Of a DNA stretch of 64,000 nucleotides, positions 35,621-45,059 are shown one piece after another. The DNA is taken from positions 1 to 64,000 of the forward strand of contig JAGARR010000037.1 in NCBI GenBank assembly GCA_017622135.1. The letters run 5' to 3'. Under the pieces are notes generated by a model. The model was not told the DNA's origin, did no database searches, and was given only the letters and a program-made list of their open reading frames with translations. The first letter of the stretch is position 1. Each line of letters opens with the position of its first letter. The DNA comes from Spirochaetaceae bacterium (GTDB taxonomy: Bacteria > Spirochaetota > Spirochaetia > Treponematales > Treponemataceae). The position numbers and the translations under genes were made by a program.

Positions 35621-38041
35621 ATGAAATCAAGACACCTTTTCTCCCAGAAATTCCTTGCAATTGTTCTTGCGGCCACCACAAGCCTTCTTTTCCCCGTTCA
35701 CCCGCAGGCAGATGCTATCAGCACAAAAGAGCGCTCCTCGGTAGCACTGGTGCTTGGCGGTGGCGGAGCCAAGGGATTCGGCATCATTCCGGTGCTGGAG
35801 GTCATTGACGAGCTGGGAATTCCCATCGACATGGTGATCGGCAACAGTGCGGGCGCCATTATCGGTGGCTTGTACAGCATTGGCTACACTCCAGAGGAAA
35901 TTCGTCAGACGGTAATTGACACGAACTGGGCCAGCATGTTTGCAGATAGACCCAACTCACCTTTGGAATCCCTGCTGGAAAGCAGGAGTACAGAGGCATC
36001 CCCCATCACACTGAAGCTGGGAAAGAATTTTTCCATAGAGATGGGCGGCGGATTTTCAATGGGACAAAACGCCTACCTCCTGCTAAAGGATCTGGCGGTC
36101 AAAATCCCTTCCTACATCGATTTTGACAGTCTGCCCATCCCCTTTCGTGTCACAGCGGTAAATCTGGTGACAGGAGAGCTTGAGTTGATTGAAAGCGGAG
36201 ACATTGCAGAGGCAATCCGCAGCAGCATGAGCATTCCCGGAGTATTTCAGCCATTTCCCATAGACGACAAGCTATATGTGGATGGATTTGTACGGAACAA
36301 TCTGCCCATTCAACAGGCCAAAGACATGGGATACGATGTCATCATTGCCGTATCGCTGGACGACCCTCTTATAGACGACCCCGAGCGTTTCGATGCAAAT
36401 CCCTTGGACACCATTACCCAGGTGGTAAGGATTGTCACCAGTTCCGGCAACCCGGAGCAGCTTGAATTGGCAGATGTGGTCATTCATCCACCCGTGGACG
36501 AATACAACATGATGGAATTCCCCAAAGCCAAAGAAATTTACGAAAAGGCAGAAAAAGAAAAGAGAAAATACCGTGCAGCCCTGCAAGCAGTCCTGCCCCT
36601 CATCTATCCGGGGCAAGCTGATGACACACCGCCGGATTCCACTGCACAGACTGCCGAAAACCAGGCGCAGCAAAGCATCAGCAGCCATCAGTCTGGCAAC
36701 GTGCTGCAAAATTCCTTTACCTTCACACCATCCCAGGAGCTTCCTGAACAAAAGGAAGGCGTATACAAAAGCATTCCCCACACCGTTCCGCAACAGCTGC
36801 GTATTTATGGTGCCGTAGACTCGGACATTAAGTTTATCAATGAGGTTTTTGAAAGGATAAAGGGCCGGCCGCTCACCTCCTCCAACATACGGCTCCTTAC
36901 AAATGAAATTTACAATACGGGCAACTATATGCTGGTAATTCCCCGTGTGGATGTAAGGCCACAGCAAACAGTGCTGGAGGTTAGGCTCAAGCAAAGGGGA
37001 AAAGAGAACTGGGTCATCATGCCAAACGCAAATTTTGGTGGCACCATCACCGACAACTCAATAGCAAAGCTCAATCTGTCCTTGGACATTCAGTTCCGTG
37101 GCCTTACGGGGACAGGCTCCATCATGTCCTTTAAAACCACCATGATAAACGATTTTGGAGCCGCATGGCTGTACCTCCAGCCCCTGGGTCCCCATGCCTA
37201 CCTGCAGCTGGCGGCATCCGCCTATCTGGAGCAGGAATTCATCACCTCTGGTTTTTCTTCCAGAAATATTTCTGCCAACAAGATATCATACGCCAATGCA
37301 GATTTCTTGTGGGGCATTCGATTCAACGACCACCACCGACTACAGGCCGGCGGCGCAATCTACTGGCTGAATACAGATGAAACAAAAACCCCGGAGCTGG
37401 TGCTTCAGGAGGAGTTGTACCCAGACAGCAAGGCAAGGGTAGCAGCGCCCCTGAACATACGCTATACCTTCACAACCCTCGATGCACCCGTCTTTCCAAG
37501 CAAGGGATTCTATGTCCGCCTGGACTCTACAGGAATTTTTCCCGTTATGGGAGAAAACACCCCCATTGCATTCAATATGACAAAGCTGGATTTTAGCGCC
37601 GCAATACCCGTCGCCCCGAAATTCAGTTTGATTGTGAATGCCCAGGCTGTCTCCGACCCCAGCCTACAGCTGGAAAAGATTCCCAGCTTCATTCCCATGT
37701 TCGGGGTGGCTCTGGGAGACAGGATGTTCTTTCCCAATATTTCTGGAAAGCAGCAGTATGGAACCCAAAAATTTGCAGCCCAGCTGGTGCTGCAATTCCA
37801 GCCGTGGCAAAGCATCACCATACTTGGAGGACAGGTTTTCTTCAATCTTACAGGGACAGCAGGCATCATAACCATGAGCCACCAGAATTTTTCCACTGAC
37901 GGGATAAATTGGAATGGTTCCCTGGGAGCAGGACTACGCATCAACAAATCCTTCAGCATAATGGTGCGGGCTGGGGCGGGAACCACCAACAAAAAAATCA
38001 TGCCGTTCATTTCGCTGGATATTGGTAGCATTCGGTACTAA
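35621..38041 (+). CDS. Patatin-like phospholipase fused to outer-membrane barrel
   Basis: About 806 residues, resembling type Vd autotransporters such as PlpD. A signal peptide (about 1-30) precedes the patatin domain: oxyanion loop GGGGAKG, nucleophile in GNSAG (about residue 85) and the dyad Asp in VDGFVRNN. A linker and a POTRA-like domain (about 395-460: LRIYGAVDSDIKF...) lead into a 16-strand-type barrel that ends GSIRY. The predicted role is a lipolytic enzyme delivered to or through the outer membrane. ATG 35621 is preferred to TTG 35582, which overlaps a -35-like TTGCAC; a TATTAC follows 17 bp later, leaving almost no leader. Confidence 0.88.
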   Translation: MKSRHLFSQKFLAIVLAATTSLLFPVHPQADAISTKERSSVALVLGGGGAKGFGIIPVLEVIDELGIPIDMVIGNSAGAIIGGLYSIGYTPEEIRQTVIDTNWASMFADRPNSPLESLLESRSTEASPITLKLGKNFSIEMGGGFSMGQNAYLLLKDLAVKIPSYIDFDSLPIPFRVTAVNLVTGELELIESGDIAEAIRSSMSIPGVFQPFPIDDKLYVDGFVRNNLPIQQAKDMGYDVIIAVSLDDPLIDDPERFDANPLDTITQVVRIVTSSGNPEQLELADVVIHPPVDEYNMMEFPKAKEIYEKAEKEKRKYRAALQAVLPLIYPGQADDTPPDSTAQTAENQAQQSISSHQSGNVLQNSFTFTPSQELPEQKEGVYKSIPHTVPQQLRIYGAVDSDIKFINEVFERIKGRPLTSSNIRLLTNEIYNTGNYMLVIPRVDVRPQQTVLEVRLKQRGKENWVIMPNANFGGTITDNSIAKLNLSLDIQFRGLTGTGSIMSFKTTMINDFGAAWLYLQPLGPHAYLQLAASAYLEQEFITSGFSSRNISANKISYANADFLWGIRFNDHHRLQAGGAIYWLNTDETKTPELVLQEELYPDSKARVAAPLNIRYTFTTLDAPVFPSKGFYVRLDSTGIFPVMGENTPIAFNMTKLDFSAAIPVAPKFSLIVNAQAVSDPSLQLEKIPSFIPMFGVALGDRMFFPNISGKQQYGTQKFAAQLVLQFQPWQSITILGGQVFFNLTGTAGIITMSHQNFSTDGINWNGSLGAGLRINKSFSIMVRAGAGTTNKKIMPFISLDIGSIRY

Positions 38042-38063
38042 CCAAGAAGGAGAAGCACAAGCT

Positions 38064-38930
38064 ATGAACCAGAACAATGACCCTGAGACACAGGAATTTC
38101 CACAGAATTTTATCCAGTTTGAGGATGTGACCTTTGCCTACCCGCCAGTGGAGGAGGAAGCGGAGGTCACCACCATTTTCCATCATTTTACGGCAGCCCT
38201 CCCCGGCGGCCTTGTAAGTCTGGTGGGACCCAATGCCTCCGGCAAGTCCACCTTTATGCTGCTGGCAGCGGGACGAATCCTGCCTCAACAGGGAACCGTC
38301 TATTTGCTGGGCCGGAACACACTGGAACAGACAGAAGAGGAGCGAAGTCAGCTGGCCTCCTTCATCTACCAGAATATGGAGTTTGACACGGAGGATACGG
38401 TGGCCCAGCTGTTGCAGCAGGTGTACACAAACGGCTGTTTCCAGGGGTGCTGCCAGCCTGTAGCCTTGGAGTCAGCAGACCACAAGGACCTGCTAGAGCA
38501 GGTGAAATGGGTGCTGGAGCTGGATGGACTGGGGGAAAAGCCCCTGTGCACACTTTCAAAGGGACAGATGCAGCGGGTGATTCTGGGCTTTTCCCTGCTG
38601 TACGGCAGCAAGAGCATCTTTATGGACGAACCACTCTTTGCCTTGGAAAACAAGCAGAAGCACAGAATTCTGGACTATATCAGGAAGTATTGCGAAGACT
38701 TTGGGATAACAGTGTATATTTCCATGCATGAGCTGGAGCTCAGCAGGATGTACCCTCACAAGGTGCTGTTGTTCTACCCAAACCAAGACATGGACTTTGG
38801 CACTCCGCAAGAGGTGCTGATACCAACTGCCCTGGAAAAGGCCTATGGCGTACCAGCTGCTATGCTGAAGGATGCAGAAAGCCTTACCCGTAAAAACCTC
38901 CAGGAGCAGTATCAGGATTTGGAAGCGTGA
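38064..38930 (+). CDS. ABC transporter ATP-binding protein
   Basis: A 288-residue ATPase subunit. Walker A GPNASGKST (about residue 60), signature LSKGQMQRV, Walker B IFMDEP and H-loop ISMHELEL are all present. No permease or binding protein is adjacent; the closest architecture is an ECF/cobalt-type ATPase, but this is not certain. AAGGAG lies upstream with a long (12-base) spacing. It starts 22 bases after the patatin gene and may be cotranscribed with it. Confidence 0.85.
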   Translation: MNQNNDPETQEFPQNFIQFEDVTFAYPPVEEEAEVTTIFHHFTAALPGGLVSLVGPNASGKSTFMLLAAGRILPQQGTVYLLGRNTLEQTEEERSQLASFIYQNMEFDTEDTVAQLLQQVYTNGCFQGCCQPVALESADHKDLLEQVKWVLELDGLGEKPLCTLSKGQMQRVILGFSLLYGSKSIFMDEPLFALENKQKHRILDYIRKYCEDFGITVYISMHELELSRMYPHKVLLFYPNQDMDFGTPQEVLIPTALEKAYGVPAAMLKDAESLTRKNLQEQYQDLEA

Positions 38931-39268
38931 GGCTTAAATTCCTGTACATGGAGGGTACCACCAGACAGGGCTTGGAACCCCACTGGCTGCCCCTCTGGAA
39001 TAGCGTCCAGTTCCCCAGTAATTTCCAAGATAAGTCCCTGCATCCCCCGCAGTTCCTGTAGCATATCCGTCGTGGCATCAAGGGCATATTCCACCCCTTT
39101 CTGGTCTACAAAGCCAAGCCAGGTGTGGGGCTCATTGCCATAGACACCAATCTGCCCCACCACCGTTACCTGCTGGAGCTGGGCAGCCTCCACCTTATCC
39201 CTTCTGCCAAAGGCAAAAAGTGGCAGCAGGAGAACACACATAATTACAACACCAACCATCTTTTTCAT
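38912..39268 (-). CDS. Small exported protein
   Basis: A 118-residue protein with a signal peptide (about residues 1-20, hydrophobic core VVIMCVLLLPLFAFG). The mature part contains a region like QVTVVGQIGVYGNEPHTWLG, suggestive of a small OB-like beta fold, but no family is recognised. GAGGAG is seven to nine bases upstream. It ends 16 bases before, on the same strand as, the M30-type peptidase upstream and could be its operon partner. Its 3' end overlaps the convergent ABC gene by 19 bases. Confidence 0.7.
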   Translation of the reverse strand: MKKMVGVVIMCVLLLPLFAFGRRDKVEAAQLQQVTVVGQIGVYGNEPHTWLGFVDQKGVEYALDATTDMLQELRGMQGLILEITGELDAIPEGQPVGFQALSGGTLHVQEFKPHASKS

Positions 39269-39283
39269 CCTACACTCCTCGTT

Positions 39284-41116
39284 TTAGTGATTATGGTTGC
39301 AGGGCTGAACCAAGATATACACCTTTTCCTTGTCTTCAACCGGGCTGCTGAAGGTGAGTTGAATCTCCCCCTCGGAGTCTGTATACCCAATACTGTGCAA
39401 GGCAAAGCCGTAGGGCCGCAGGTCTACCCGGCTATTGGCATTTGTATCAAACAGGATTGGGTACAATTCTTCATCCTGAGACTGCACCTTGAATATATCG
39501 ATGGCCTTCATATTTCCATTGATTCCTTCCACAGACCTATTAAAGCTGGGAGCATTCGCTGCAGGAGGGGCATTGTCCAGAACCAATGCCTGGGCATATT
39601 TCTTGAACACGGAGTCAAATGTCTCGTTCTTCCCGGTGGATTTCAAGGCTTGGGTTATAGCCTGCTGGTCAACATACTTGTTGGTAGCAATCTCCTTGAT
39701 AAGCTCCTTGCCGCCGTAGTTGCGAGCCAGATAAGCACCAAAGGCGTATGCTCCGGCATAGGAAACCTGCACAGAATTACCCCCCAGCCAGTCTGTAAGG
39801 CCAGATAGATAATAGTTTTGACAGAACCAGGGGAGCCGGGCAATGGGCGAATCCTTGTCTTGAACACCGAGATACTCCTGAACCATGTCCTCACAGACCA
39901 TGGACATCATTTCGTTGGACCAGGTTTGGGAAACAAGTACCTGAGCCTCTGTTTGAGCATTCTCCATGGACGGCATGGTCTTTTGGCCAAAGTTAATCAT
40001 ATGCTGGAACTCGTGGGCCAAGGTGGAATACAGCATTTCAGGGGCTTCATTCAAGAAATAGGAATCAACGTAAAAGTACTTGCCGCAGTTGGTGAGACCG
40101 ATGGTGGCATCTCCACTCTCCTTGGCAGCGGCAGCAGTGTAATAGTCCTTGGCCCAGAAATACCCCAGAGTTCCACTCTGCTGACCGTCCCTGTAGTCCC
40201 CCTCAATATCATAGACCACAATGTTCACCTTTGTTCCGGTGTCACTGCCAGAAGATATACTTACTAAACCATCTGTATTTATCATATCGTCCGACTCAGT
40301 TCCAAATACCTTTCGAACCAAGGGATAAAGTGCGTCAAATTTTTCAGCAAGAGCTTTTGCTTTTTCTGATGAGATTTTACTGCCGGAAGCTGGTGAAGCA
40401 AAGTAGCTGTCCAGCACCCAGATGTAGCAATAATTACCCTCAGCCTGCAGGGTTGCCGGACGCTTCGTATATTTGCCATCCGAAGATTTTTCTGAAAATC
40501 CCGTTTTCGTGGCAGGAATGTCGACCCACAAACTTTTTTTCGAGCTGTCGACACTAGCAGCTATAGCCTTAACCGTCCGCATTGGTTCCGCCACCACAGC
40601 GGACAAGCCTTCTACAGCGGAACGACCGGCTCCACCAGCTGCTCCCAGCACTGGCGGCACAAAGTCCCGGGCGGGGACATAATCCTTGCGGATGATACCG
40701 TCGGCACTGATGCCGGACACATTTTCCAGTCCGTCTATGGTAACACCGCTGCTTGCAAAATCATTCAATTCAAGGGACTCCGCACTGCGACCTTCAGCGG
40801 CACGACTGGCAGAAACAAGGTAGCGGGTAGAAACCTTGGGGATGACCGCCGAGCCAGTATTCATCTTCACCATGAACACATCCACCGCCTCATTGGTCGT
40901 AATGCTCAGGGTGCAAACATCATGGGGAACCTCGTACTGGACTTGCGAGCCGTTATATTCCAAAGACTCAGTTCTACCGTTCCAGTTTGCTTCGGATTGA
41001 GGGGCAAACAATCCCCCAAAACCTCCACTGTCAGACAAAAGGCCACAGGCTGAAACAAGGCACAACAGAACGAGAGAAACTCCGACCACAAAAAGCCGCT
41101 TTCTATTACCACTCAT
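39284..41116 (-). CDS. M30 (hyicolysin-like) zinc metallopeptidase lipoprotein
   Basis: A 610-residue lipoprotein. The lipobox LVSAC (residues about 20-24) marks lipidation. The peptidase domain holds the zinc-binding HEFQHMINF (HExxH) and a downstream Glu in TWSNEMMSMVCEDM, as in M30 hyicolysin-type enzymes. The N-terminal 150 residues are a beta-rich domain with a Gly/Ala-rich segment and the C-terminal 90 residues another. Acts at the cell surface or in the periplasm. The ATG at 41116 is six bases from TATAAT (41123-41128), so the mRNA is predicted to be leaderless; the upstream start at 41131 is not used. Confidence 0.88.
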   Translation of the reverse strand: MSGNRKRLFVVGVSLVLLCLVSACGLLSDSGGFGGLFAPQSEANWNGRTESLEYNGSQVQYEVPHDVCTLSITTNEAVDVFMVKMNTGSAVIPKVSTRYLVSASRAAEGRSAESLELNDFASSGVTIDGLENVSGISADGIIRKDYVPARDFVPPVLGAAGGAGRSAVEGLSAVVAEPMRTVKAIAASVDSSKKSLWVDIPATKTGFSEKSSDGKYTKRPATLQAEGNYCYIWVLDSYFASPASGSKISSEKAKALAEKFDALYPLVRKVFGTESDDMINTDGLVSISSGSDTGTKVNIVVYDIEGDYRDGQQSGTLGYFWAKDYYTAAAAKESGDATIGLTNCGKYFYVDSYFLNEAPEMLYSTLAHEFQHMINFGQKTMPSMENAQTEAQVLVSQTWSNEMMSMVCEDMVQEYLGVQDKDSPIARLPWFCQNYYLSGLTDWLGGNSVQVSYAGAYAFGAYLARNYGGKELIKEIATNKYVDQQAITQALKSTGKNETFDSVFKKYAQALVLDNAPPAANAPSFNRSVEGINGNMKAIDIFKVQSQDEELYPILFDTNANSRVDLRPYGFALHSIGYTDSEGEIQLTFSSPVEDKEKVYILVQPCNHNH

Positions 41117-41148
41117 GCTATAATTATACACTACAAACTATTGCACGT

Positions 41149-42177
41149 CTAGAAAGGATTTGATTCCAAAAGTACCCCCTCCCGCTCCAAGGCTGCTTCC
41201 ATCCGCCTTACCAGCCCCGCACCCCAGTAGTCACAGAGGACTTCATAGGCGACCGCCTGTAGCTCCGGCACCACGGCATGATGGAGCTGCTGCAGGTTGT
41301 TTGCCACGTAAAAGCGGCACAGTTTTCTGATGGCGGCCAGCTGGCTTTCGGTAAAGGGCGGGTCCAGCTCCTCCAGGCAGGCAAAGAGGACGGTGAACAC
41401 AGAGGCGGTGGAGCAGACCTGCTCCCAGCGCTCCAAAGAAGTGATTTTTGTGTTGGAGGAAATCCCTGTGTTGACAGAATAATTGTAGACAATATCACTG
41501 ATGCCAAGGTAACGGCGGGCACCATGGGCAATCAGCAGGTACTGCACCACATCCTCCGCCATGGTGCAGTACATCTCAGGGATGAGGGACAGGGCATGGA
41601 GATACAGCTCCCGCCGAATCAGCTTGCCCCACAAGAAATTGTTGTGCTGGTTTTCCACCAGCTTGTTCTGCAGGATGGCAGCCCCCTCCAGCCGCCCTAT
41701 AAAAACCTTGTCCGCCTTTTCCTGCAGCTGGGTCAGCACTTTTTCCAAGGCGGCTCCCTCCAGCTGGCAGCCCTCCTGGGACAGCACCACCTGAGCCCGC
41801 CCATGGACAATGTCTGCATCCTCCGCCGCAGCATACAGGGTAGCCAAGGCGGCGGGCGGCAGGGTGTCGTCGCTATCCAGGCAAAAGATGAACTCACCAG
41901 TGGCGGCTTCCACGGCAGTGCGGCGGGCTTCCACCAGGCCACGGTTTTCCTCATGACGGAGGAACACTACCGGCCAGGGGCTTTCCTGCTGAAACTGGGA
42001 AACAATCCGGGCGGGAGAACCAAGCTCCGGGTCGGCAGAGGGACTGGCATCATCCACCACGATGATTTCCAGCCCCGCAGACTCCACCCCCTGTTGAGCT
42101 GCCACACTTTGGAGGCAGGACAACAGGCTTTTTTCCGTGCCGTACACCGGAATGCAGACGGAGATGGCGGGTGGCAT
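41149..42177 (-). CDS. Family 2 glycosyltransferase
   Basis: About 342 residues if started at ATG 42177. The GT-A core begins PAISVCIPVYGTEKSLLSCL, has VVDDASPS and the DxD-type metal motif CLDSDDTLPP at about residue 100. The C-terminal half is helical with a conserved AEDVVQYLLIAHG stretch found in capsule/LPS transferases. An N-terminal fragment of a paralogue survives at 43103-43261; the DUF3791/DUF3990 cassette lies between the two. No good ribosome-binding site precedes 42177, and the longer frame (to 42282) overlaps the cassette's last gene, so the start is uncertain. Confidence 0.82.
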   Translation of the reverse strand: MPPAISVCIPVYGTEKSLLSCLQSVAAQQGVESAGLEIIVVDDASPSADPELGSPARIVSQFQQESPWPVVFLRHEENRGLVEARRTAVEAATGEFIFCLDSDDTLPPAALATLYAAAEDADIVHGRAQVVLSQEGCQLEGAALEKVLTQLQEKADKVFIGRLEGAAILQNKLVENQHNNFLWGKLIRRELYLHALSLIPEMYCTMAEDVVQYLLIAHGARRYLGISDIVYNYSVNTGISSNTKITSLERWEQVCSTASVFTVLFACLEELDPPFTESQLAAIRKLCRFYVANNLQQLHHAVVPELQAVAYEVLCDYWGAGLVRRMEAALEREGVLLESNPF

Positions 42178-42199
42178 GGAGGGCAGTCCGCTTGCCTCT

Positions 42200-42415
42200 T
42201 TATTCGTCCAACAATTGATATACATACACCCAACCTTCTTGCCATAGCTTTGAAGATTCCCGACGTAACGTTTGATAGACATCAGAATTATAAAACGAAA
42301 GGATAGAATTTGTTAATGAAAGCTTTTTTGTCCTGTTCAATTCCGTGCAGATTTTCGCAACCTTATTTGGAATAAAAAGATGCACATTTTCTTGAGTGAT
42401 TTGGGGTCTACTCAT
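42200..42415 (-). CDS. Third protein of DUF3791/DUF3990 cassette
   Basis: A 71-residue protein that starts right after the DUF3990 gene (GAGGAGG ten bases upstream). Its sequence (NKVAKICTELNRTKKLSLTN) resembles the small third member often found with DUF3990 proteins, possibly a diverged DUF3791-type antitoxin. It ends 23 bp before the glycosyltransferase start. Confidence 0.65.
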   Translation of the reverse strand: MSRPQITQENVHLFIPNKVAKICTELNRTKKLSLTNSILSFYNSDVYQTLRRESSKLWQEGWVYVYQLLDE

Positions 42416-42904
42416 TCACCACACCTCCTCAGACTTCAGGAACTGCAAGTATTTCAAAGACTTCTCTGTATGAAAACAAATTTGATCCACATATTTCCAT
42501 GTCATTAGCTCTGCAAGCAATTCTTTTTTGCTTAAAAAGCCATCCTCATAAAGGTTCAGGCTTGCATATACATTATCGTTTGCAACAGCTCCCATTACTA
42601 CATCGTAATCATAAGAAAAATGAATATCCTGCCTATTCGATACAACAAAATCCAACCACTCTTCATTTGCATGATGAAAAACCTTAGTCTTTAATTCTGT
42701 TGTTTTAAAAATCATATTATCCATCTCAAACGCAGATACTACAGCCTTCTCATAATGAAATCTGTCTTTTTTGACAAGAGACCATTTCTTTGCTTGGTCA
42801 AAATCAGTGGTTGTATAAAAGCCAGACCCAAAATCCATGGAATGGCTGGGGGACAAAATTCTTGGCTCTGGCACAGCAAGGAATCCTCCGTGATAAACTT
42901 TCAC
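42416..42904 (-). CDS. DUF3990 protein (ADP-ribosyltransferase-like toxin candidate)
   Basis: A 162-residue protein of the DUF3990 type. The N-terminus VYHGG and the following DFGSGFYTTTDFDQAKKW match the beta-strand motifs of ADP-ribosyltransferase folds; the C-terminal YVDQICFHTEKSLKYLQF is the family's conserved end. GTG start overlaps the stop of the DUF3791 gene (GTGA). The family has been suggested to be a toxin modified from ADP-ribosyltransferases; the activity and target here are inferred. Confidence 0.78.
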   Translation of the reverse strand: MKVYHGGFLAVPEPRILSPSHSMDFGSGFYTTTDFDQAKKWSLVKKDRFHYEKAVVSAFEMDNMIFKTTELKTKVFHHANEEWLDFVVSNRQDIHFSYDYDVVMGAVANDNVYASLNLYEDGFLSKKELLAELMTWKYVDQICFHTEKSLKYLQFLKSEEVW

Positions 42905-43122
42905 CGATTTTCTCCCGTTTTTATAAAATCAGCAATAGCCTCCAATATAGAGCCCCTTCCTTGTGTGTGTAAAATCTCATAATGCTTGCTAAGAAAATCA
43001 AGCACGTCATGTGCGGCAAAGTAATTCGCTACATCTTGACCATTCTGACCACGTACAGCTGCATATTCTTCAATACACCAAGAAATAAAGACAGCCTTCC
43101 TTTCAAAAAACTCTTCTGACAT
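42901..43122 (-). CDS. DUF3791 protein (antitoxin candidate)
   Basis: A 73-residue protein with the DUF3791 pattern (FFERKAVFISWCIEEYAAVR ... VLDFLSKHYEILHTQG). AAGGAGG is ten bases upstream of the ATG. It begins a three-gene unit with tight overlaps, arranged as antitoxin-toxin-small protein. Confidence 0.78.
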   Translation of the reverse strand: MSEEFFERKAVFISWCIEEYAAVRGQNGQDVANYFAAHDVLDFLSKHYEILHTQGRGSILEAIADFIKTGENR

Positions 43123-43261
43123 ACCAGCTCACCTCCTTCTTGGCCACATCCCGTCCGCCACAAGCCTCCAGCCCCCGCTGTGCCGCCACACTTTGGAGGC
43201 AGGCAGGCAGGCTTCTTTCCGTGGCGTATACAGGAATGCAGACGGAAATGGCGGGAGTCAT
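43103..43261 (-). pseudogene. N-terminal fragment of a second glycosyltransferase
   Basis: ATG 43261 opens MTPAISVCIPVYATERSLPA, matching the start of the intact transferase, and stays similar for about 32 residues (through SVAAQRGLEA), then runs into cassette sequence and stops at 43103. On the plus strand the match covers about 43165-43261 against 42070-42180. It is 14 bases behind the lipoprotein gene at 43275 and shows that a tandem transferase was truncated by the cassette. Confidence 0.8.
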
Positions 43262-43274
43262 AGGGGGTTAGTTG

Positions 43275-44852
43275 TTATTTTATGTACTCATATCCAGAGG
43301 TAGAAGATGATGGATACTCCGACTGGTAATACGAATCTTCCACACGCTCTGTTTCAAAAGCAAGTGTTTCCAAATCTACCGTAATAATACGAGATTTCTT
43401 TGTAAGTGCAATTTTGTTTCCATCCTCGCTTACAGAAAATCCTGCATCTGCAATCACCAATTTTTTTGGCATAATGGCGACAAAGCCTTGTGGTCCATAA
43501 AAGACACTTGCGTCATTGCTAGAAGTTGGACCGTGATAGACAACAGTTCCATCTGTTACAGCGTCGGTAGCATTGATACCTGAAATTGTTTGACTTGTGT
43601 CAGCAAGTCCTAAATACCCCTGAGAGCCAAAACTTGTATCTAAAGCTAGGGTATCAGGATTGATTTTTAATACAGCACCTAAACTATACGACTCTGTAGG
43701 AACGCTCGTATCATACATCGTATCTATTGATACTCTACTCAGGAGTAAATACAAAGAACCTTCGTGGTAAATCATTTCACTTGAGGGAGGATTAGAACCA
43801 AATACTTCAGGTAACGTAAACGTTTTATCAACAAGAAGAGAGGTAGCAGTCTTAGATCCACCATCAGAAGCATCTTCCAACTTGTAACTAGAAAGTTGCA
43901 CAACTCCTAAAATCGGACCATTATCTTCTTGTTTCTCAGTATAAGTCGCACAATACACAACATTATCGTGGGCAGCCAAGCCCAAACAGGAGCCTGTATT
44001 GACAGTGTCACCCTGGACTGGCTCAAAGTTTCCACCAGACTTCCTGTAATACAGCCCAGCCGGATCCCCCCCAATGCCATAGAGAGTCCCGGCAACGCTG
44101 TCATAGGCAAGATGATTGAATTGTCCATTAGTCGATATGTTCGTATTACTATCTACATAAGTACCGTTAGGCTGCAAGTCATACTGTTTCACCTCGGATA
44201 GCGATTGGTCATCGCTTGGCATTACATACAAATTTCCGTCGCCATCAAAGCAAAACGGTGTCCCTTGGGAGGAATCAGAGGCACCAAACGTGATTCCCGT
44301 GTCGGCTGGGGAGTCATACGCTCCATACGGAGCTGTAAGGATATTATGATTCCCCGAATCTACGTTACGCTTCCACAGCAGCACGCCGCTTACCCGTCCC
44401 ACTTCTACGGAAAGGGGATTTTCGCCAGACACCACTGTATGGTCGTCCACAGTGCTGCCAATCCACACCAGGTTATTTCCCGCCCGCACCTCCAAGTCAA
44501 GCCGAACGGTGACGCCAACCGGAATGTCCTCAAAGGAAAGGGCGGCCCCAGCCAAATTCCCCGAGTCAACCGTAATGCTTGTCTCGGCAGTATGTCCGCC
44601 AGAAAGCCTTGCTTTCACGGTGTATTGTATTCCGGTGGCCAGCGTCTGGCGCAAGGGTTCTCCTGCACTGCGGACACTCTTGGTCAGCACGTCCCCAATG
44701 GCAAGGGAAACAGTACCACTGCCCTTTCCTGTAAGATTGACATTGTTGCAGGCTACTGACAGCAAGGCTAGCGCCACAACAAACGCAATGACAGAAAGGC
44801 TGGCAAGCCTTCCCAAAAAAACTTTCCTTCGTTCCAGTGAATTACGTGTCAT
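43275..44852 (-). CDS. Lipoprotein with probable beta-propeller domain
   Basis: A 525-residue lipoprotein (lipobox LLSVAC at about 30-35). A first beta domain (about 40-150: carbohydrate-binding or fibronectin-like character) is followed by repeated motifs of a six- or seven-bladed propeller (for example FCFDGDGNLYVMPSD, HLAYDSVAGTLYGIGG, GLAAHDNVVYCATY). A long N-terminal cytoplasmic stretch (MTRNSLERRKVF...) precedes the hydrophobic core. AGGAG is nine bases before the ATG. Unknown binding role at the surface. Confidence 0.75.
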   Translation of the reverse strand: MTRNSLERRKVFLGRLASLSVIAFVVALALLSVACNNVNLTGKGSGTVSLAIGDVLTKSVRSAGEPLRQTLATGIQYTVKARLSGGHTAETSITVDSGNLAGAALSFEDIPVGVTVRLDLEVRAGNNLVWIGSTVDDHTVVSGENPLSVEVGRVSGVLLWKRNVDSGNHNILTAPYGAYDSPADTGITFGASDSSQGTPFCFDGDGNLYVMPSDDQSLSEVKQYDLQPNGTYVDSNTNISTNGQFNHLAYDSVAGTLYGIGGDPAGLYYRKSGGNFEPVQGDTVNTGSCLGLAAHDNVVYCATYTEKQEDNGPILGVVQLSSYKLEDASDGGSKTATSLLVDKTFTLPEVFGSNPPSSEMIYHEGSLYLLLSRVSIDTMYDTSVPTESYSLGAVLKINPDTLALDTSFGSQGYLGLADTSQTISGINATDAVTDGTVVYHGPTSSNDASVFYGPQGFVAIMPKKLVIADAGFSVSEDGNKIALTKKSRIITVDLETLAFETERVEDSYYQSEYPSSSTSGYEYIK

Positions 44853-45059
44853 ACAATTATCTCCTACTTTTTCTCCAAAATAGAAACAAATTCCTTAGGA
44901 ATAAATTATAACCCATAATAGACACAAATTCCATCGATTGAGAAAAAAAATTAGCATTTTCGCCTTGTTGAGCGAGTTGTTCCCCACAAAAATTCCTGCT
45001 GTATCTTTGTAGCGGGGATACATTACCAGCCACGTTCTTCAACACACCACGAAATACAC

